Source: Acidobacteriota bacterium
GTDB lineage: Bacteria > Acidobacteriota > Blastocatellia > Pyrinomonadales > Pyrinomonadaceae
DNA: 10,192 nt
Reading direction: 5' to 3'
Assembly (NCBI GenBank): GCA_019247865.1
Contig: JAFBAJ010000108.1
Span: 1 to 10,192, forward strand
Of the stretch, positions 7,687-10,192 are shown in pieces. A model generated the notes under the pieces. It was not told the DNA's origin. It saw only the letters and a program-made list of their open reading frames with translations, and did no database searches. Position numbers and translations under genes: made by a program. Numbering within the stretch: position 1 is the first letter of the stretch; each line of letters starts with the position of its first letter.

Positions 7687-9720
7687 TTAAGCTTCCAGGA
7701 GATTCGCCGCTTGCAGGCGTTCGTCAATCGCTCCGCCGGATGAGAGATAAAGATACCGCGCGCCGAGGCGCAACGCCAACGCGCGCCCGACGCCGCCGGA
7801 AGTAAAACGATTCTGCGTATCCACCAACACAGTCGAGACGCGCGCCTCGCTGAGCGCCGCGCCCAACTGCTCAAGCTCCTGCACGAGCGCGGCCTGCACA
7901 TCCTGTTTTGTGGCCGGACTATTCAAATGCTGCTCGCGCAGTGCGACGTTGGCCCGCCCGTCCGTGAAGAGGAGCAACACCACGCGCTCTGTGCCCTGAA
8001 GCGCGGCGCGCTTTGCAATCCTGTGTGCACAGGCGAGAGCGGAGGCGAGCGGCGTTGCTCCGCCCATCAGCATTTCGTCGAGCAGCCTGCGCGCGCGCGA
8101 CATGCTCTGCGAAGGAGACAACAACTCTTCTGCCTGCGCGCCGCGAAAGCTGACGAGCGCGACGCGGTCACGTCGCAGGTAAGACTTGTTGAGCAGCCAG
8201 ACGAGCGCTCCCTTCGCCTGCTCGATGCGATTCAAAGCCATGCTGCCCGAGGTGTCAATCGCCAGAATAAAGAGCGTGCCCTGTTTGCGCTTAAACTTTT
8301 TATAGCGCAGGTCTGCGAGCCTGGGACCTGGGACTTGGGACCTGGGACTTTGAGCAATGGCGCGGAGCGTGGCGTCGAGGGCGACCTTTGCTTCGGGCGG
8401 ACGGTTGATGACGGCGCGCGTGTAACGCCCACGCCGCGCGTCGTGCGTAGTGCGGCCGCGGCCGCGGCTTCTGTGTGCAGACTGTTCGGGCGTGCGCGCT
8501 TGAGCGGGTGTTTGAGAGTTCTGCTGAAGCGCGTCTGCCGGAAGCTGTGCGTCCGAGGGCGCGGGCGTGGGGCGTTCCGGTTGATCTTTGTCCGGCCAGT
8601 GCTGTGGTTTGCTCTCCGATTGGGCGCGCGTGCTCCTGGCTTCCGCCTGCGAAAAGTTTTTTTCGAGCGCCTGCGTGATGCGCTGGCCGCCGCCGGTCGG
8701 CTCCAAAGGATCGCGGCGCAGGCGATGGCGCAGGGCGAGTGGTGCGACGCGTTGGACATCCGCTTCGGAGGCTTCACGCCGCCCCTCGAAGGCGGACAGC
8801 GCACGCGCCGCACGTGCAATCGTCAGCTCGCCGCGATGCCCGTCGATCCTGAGTTGCAGACAGAGCGCAGCAATGGCGCGCAGCAGCTCCGTCGAGATGG
8901 TCACCTGCGTTGCGAGCTTGCGCGCGCGCGTGAGCCTGCGCCTGAGGCTCTGCTGCTCTGCTTCAAACTCCGCGCGAAACTTCGCCGGGTCGCGCTCGAA
9001 GGCTTCGCGCAGAGACACTATGCGAACGCGCTGCTCCAGGTCCGTCACGGTCTGCACTTCCACGTAGAGGCCGAAGCGGTCGAGCAGTTGCGGGCGCAAC
9101 TCTCCTTCTTCGGGATTGCCGGAGCCGACGAGGACGAAGCGCGACGGATGCGTGAGCGAGATGCTTTCGCGCTCGACCGTGTTGCGCCCAGTGACCGCGA
9201 CATCGAGCAGGAGGTCTACCAGATGGTCTTCGAGCAGGTTGACTTCGTCCACATAGAGAAAGCCGCGATGTGCGCGCGCCAGCAGCCCCGGCTCAAAAGC
9301 TTTGACGCCCTCCTGTAACGCGCGCTCCAGGTTGATCGTGCCGCAGACGCGGTCTTCGGTCGCGCCGAGCGGAAGGTCTACGACCGGCACAACGGCACGC
9401 GTGCGCGCGAGCTTGCCGTGCGCGGTCAGCGTCGCGTCGCATGCGTCGCAGAGATTTTCCGTCTCGTCCGGGTCGCAGCCGTACGCGCAATCCGCCGTCT
9501 TCCAGATTTGCGGCAGAAGGTCTGCGAGCGCACGCACGGCCGTGGACTTGCCAGTCCCGCGATGTCCCATAATCAACACGCCGCCGATGAGCGGATCGAT
9601 GACATTGAGGAGCAGCGCCAGCTTCATCTCCTCCTGCCCGACGATGGCCGCGAAGGGATAGACCTGCGCGGCGCGGCGCGCGGTCTGGCCCGTTGGCTTT
9701 GTCGGAACGCGTTTTGTCAT
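7687..9720 (-). CDS. Magnesium chelatase ATPase subunit, BchI-BchD type (AAA+ plus VWA)
   Basis: 677 residues that combine the motor and adaptor roles of the chelatase. AAA+ domain, about 20-350: Walker A G52-H-R-G-T-G-K-S-T60, Walker B FLYVDE (154-159) and a sensor/arginine region GSGNPEEGELRPQLLDRFGL (199-218). Four cysteines (C78, C82, C91, C94) form a possible metal-binding insert, as in cobaltochelatase-type ChlID and some BchI proteins. A Pro/Gln/Arg-rich linker spans about 355-445. The VWA domain, about 480-677, has MIDAS residues D489-T-S491-G-S493, T556 and D587. Unlike classical BchD, the Walker A is intact, so this one protein may replace both BchI and BchD. I prefer ATG 9720, where family homology begins (YPFAAIVGQEEMKLAL from 21). 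An in-frame ATG at 9840 adds 40 unmatched residues and lies upstream of the likely promoter. It is first in the operon, with the BchH halves 5 and then 6 bases apart. Confidence 0.92.
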   Translation of the reverse strand: MTKRVPTKPTGQTARRAAQVYPFAAIVGQEEMKLALLLNVIDPLIGGVLIMGHRGTGKSTAVRALADLLPQIWKTADCAYGCDPDETENLCDACDATLTAHGKLARTRAVVPVVDLPLGATEDRVCGTINLERALQEGVKAFEPGLLARAHRGFLYVDEVNLLEDHLVDLLLDVAVTGRNTVERESISLTHPSRFVLVGSGNPEEGELRPQLLDRFGLYVEVQTVTDLEQRVRIVSLREAFERDPAKFRAEFEAEQQSLRRRLTRARKLATQVTISTELLRAIAALCLQLRIDGHRGELTIARAARALSAFEGRREASEADVQRVAPLALRHRLRRDPLEPTGGGQRITQALEKNFSQAEARSTRAQSESKPQHWPDKDQPERPTPAPSDAQLPADALQQNSQTPAQARTPEQSAHRSRGRGRTTHDARRGRYTRAVINRPPEAKVALDATLRAIAQSPRSQVPGPRLADLRYKKFKRKQGTLFILAIDTSGSMALNRIEQAKGALVWLLNKSYLRRDRVALVSFRGAQAEELLSPSQSMSRARRLLDEMLMGGATPLASALACAHRIAKRAALQGTERVVLLLFTDGRANVALREQHLNSPATKQDVQAALVQELEQLGAALSEARVSTVLVDTQNRFTSGGVGRALALRLGARYLYLSSGGAIDERLQAANLLEA
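8320..8347 (-). repeat. Heptanucleotide tandem repeat inside the BchI-BchD coding sequence
   Basis: On the plus strand four consecutive 7-base units are CCTGGGA, CCTGGGA, CTTGGGA and CCTGGGA, with a decayed fifth (CTTTGAG). They encode part of S-P-R-S-Q-V-P-G-P-R (about 458-467), just before the VWA domain. Units of this kind resemble the short tandemly repeated (STRR) heptamers of intergenic regions in cyanobacteria and some other phyla. Here the array sits in frame in a linker that tolerates insertion. Confidence 0.8.
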
Positions 9721-9770
9721 GGCTGTCTGAAAGCGAAAAGGATTTTCAGAGCGGAAATATCGCAGCCCTC

Positions 9771-9800
9771 TTTGTAGCCGAAAATATGGTAGCGGGTCAA
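9771..9800 (-). promoter_or_regulatory. Candidate promoter of the Mg-chelatase operon
   Basis: On the minus strand TTGACC (9800-9795, 5/6 to the -35 consensus) and TACAAA (9776-9771, 4/6 to the -10) are 18 bases apart. Transcription would begin near 9764 and leave about 43 bases before the ATG at 9720. Its position rules against the longer reading from ATG 9840. Inferred from consensus only; regulation by light, oxygen or tetrapyrroles cannot be judged. Confidence 0.45.
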
Positions 9801-9824
9801 TTTGAAAAATCAAACCAAAGAATC

Positions 9825-9892
9825 TCCCGCACAGGCGCAAAGGTGTTGAGAGCTAATTTGTCTTGAATGCTTTTCTTTACGCCTGTGCGGGA
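9825..9892. repeat. Inverted repeat, 18-base arms, 32-base loop
   Basis: The left arm 9825-9842 (TCCCGCACAGGCGCAAAG) and the reverse complement of the right arm 9875-9892 agree at 17 of 18 positions. The loop is 9843-9874. The single mismatch (C versus T) still allows a G-U pair in one RNA orientation. T-rich DNA follows the stem on both strands, so a bidirectional terminator is possible, but the loop is long for one. A repeat-family element or a protein-binding site are alternatives. It lies just upstream of the chelatase promoter. Confidence 0.8.
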
Positions 9893-9925
9893 AACTGTTT
9901 TTGAGTCGTGTCCTAAATTGTTTTT

Positions 9926-10026
9926 CTCTGTGTTTCCTCTGCGCCAACTCTGCGTCTCTGCGTTGAGCTGATGCTCCACAATACTCAACGCCGCAGGCGC
10001 AGAGTTCACGCAGAGAAAGCGCAGAG
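9926..10026. repeat. About 100-base imperfect palindrome built of 11-base CTCTGCG/CGCAGAG units
   Basis: The left arm 9926-9967 and right arm 9984-10026 are imperfect inverted copies around a 16-base loop (9968-9983). The best paired stretch is CTCTGCG..AACTCTGCG against its mirror. CTCTGTG or CTCTGCG begins at 9926, 9937 and 9948, exactly 11 bases apart, with one more at 9956. On the right CGCAGAG begins at 9998, 10009 and 10020, again 11 apart. The arms are therefore tandem repeats facing each other. Such CTCTGCG repeats recur in intergenic DNA of several environmental phyla. Function is unknown; a long RNA hairpin could form on either strand. Confidence 0.8.
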
Positions 10027-10037
10027 AGTTGAATGTA

Positions 10038-10192
10038 GGTCACCACCTGTTTTTGGGGAGTGTCTAAATCGGAGTCGCTGATGTTAAGCTATGAGGATGC
10101 ATCAATGCCCTCATTGTTCGACAACAGAGCGACAGACCAAAGCCGGGCGGACACGCACCGGCAGTCAACGCTACAAGTGCAGAGAGTGTCAG
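10038..10192 (+). mobile_element. Left end of an IS1-family insertion sequence (partial)
   Basis: The transposase start at 10091 marks an insertion sequence that leaves the window on the right. IS1 elements begin with GGT and place the InsA start about 55 bases in. Here GGTCACCACC begins at 10038, 53 bases before the ATG, so 10038 is the best candidate for the terminal inverted repeat. The right end and target duplication are outside the window, so the boundary is inferred. Confidence 0.5.
10091..10192 (+). CDS. IS1-family InsA-like DNA-binding protein (N-terminal part only)
   Basis: Thirty-four residues are visible before the right edge. They form a four-cysteine zinc finger: C6-P-H-C9, 21 residues, then C30-R-E-C33 with G-S-Q-R-Y-K before C30. 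From memory, InsA of IS1 has the same spacing and a very similar G-H-Q-R-Y-L-C stretch. InsA binds the terminal inverted repeats and, in IS1, is joined to InsB by programmed frameshifting to give the transposase. An in-frame TAA lies two codons upstream of ATG 10091; ATG 10097 is an alternative start. No strong ribosome site is seen. IS1595-type transposases also start with a zinc ribbon and are the main alternative. Confidence 0.7.
   Translation, partial: MRMHQCPHCSTTERQTKAGRTRTGSQRYKCRECQ

Larger units (their letters stand above)
9721..10037. other. Non-coding stretch between the chelatase operon and the IS1-like element
   Basis: No gene is supported in these 317 bases. Going right from the BchI-BchD start they hold a leader of about 43 bases, a candidate minus-strand promoter (9771-9800), an inverted repeat (9825-9892), an AT-rich spacer and a repeat-built palindrome (9926-10026). 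Open frames here on the minus strand simply translate the inverted repeats and show no protein-family features. Confidence 0.7.

Noticed and set aside
7927..9318. 463-codon plus-strand open frame across the chelatase ATPase gene
   Set aside because: Antisense to the AAA+/VWA gene; biased Arg/Ala composition, no motifs and no ribosome site of note.
9721..9840. 40-residue N-terminal extension of the BchI-BchD protein from ATG 9840
   Set aside because: It would run through the candidate promoter and one arm of the inverted repeat and has no family similarity.
9926..10026. CRISPR array
   Set aside because: The 11-base units are too short and have no spacers of CRISPR length; the symmetry is a palindrome and no cas gene is nearby.

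Overview
The window is GC-rich bacterial DNA with short intergenic gaps and several GTG/TTG starts. It carries a magnesium-chelatase locus of the (bacterio)chlorophyll type, a menaquinol-oxidising cytochrome b/Rieske pair, and a small redox/regulatory cluster. The BchH-type large subunit, the cytochrome b with a long charged N-terminus, the heptanucleotide and CTCTGCG-type repeats and an IS1-like element together suggest a member of Acidobacteriota (Blastocatellia, the class of the phototroph Chloracidobacterium). This assignment is an inference; no rRNA or other taxonomic marker is present.

Layout. Positions 1-1234 (minus strand) hold a Rieske iron-sulfur protein followed by the start of cytochrome b, which runs off the left edge. 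Positions 1516-2617 (plus) hold a small glutaredoxin-like thiol protein and an AraC-family regulator, one base apart. Positions 2683-3783 (plus) hold an exported metallo-beta-lactamase-fold hydrolase. From 9720 down to 3749 (minus) runs a tight three-gene operon: a BchI-BchD fusion-type ATPase, then the C-terminal half of BchH, then the N-terminal half of BchH. The right end (about 9825-10192) holds two inverted-repeat structures and the left end of an IS1-family insertion sequence.

The central observation is the BchH arrangement. The large Mg-chelatase subunit is normally one protein of about 1200-1350 residues. Here it is two ORFs of 584 and 723 residues that together cover the whole protein, but their order is reversed: the C-terminal half is transcribed first. 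Both ORFs lie in the same reading frame, separated only by two in-frame stop codons and a GTG start. This looks like a circularly permuted gene, as expected if a tandem duplication of bchH was followed by loss of the outer halves.

Functionally, the three chelatase ORFs could form a complete ATP-dependent Mg-protoporphyrin IX chelatase (I/D motor plus H catalytic subunit). No other pigment gene lies in the window, so cobalt insertion is not fully excluded, although the N-terminal domain of the H subunit favours magnesium. The Rieske/cytochrome b pair would carry respiratory or cyclic electron flow through quinol.
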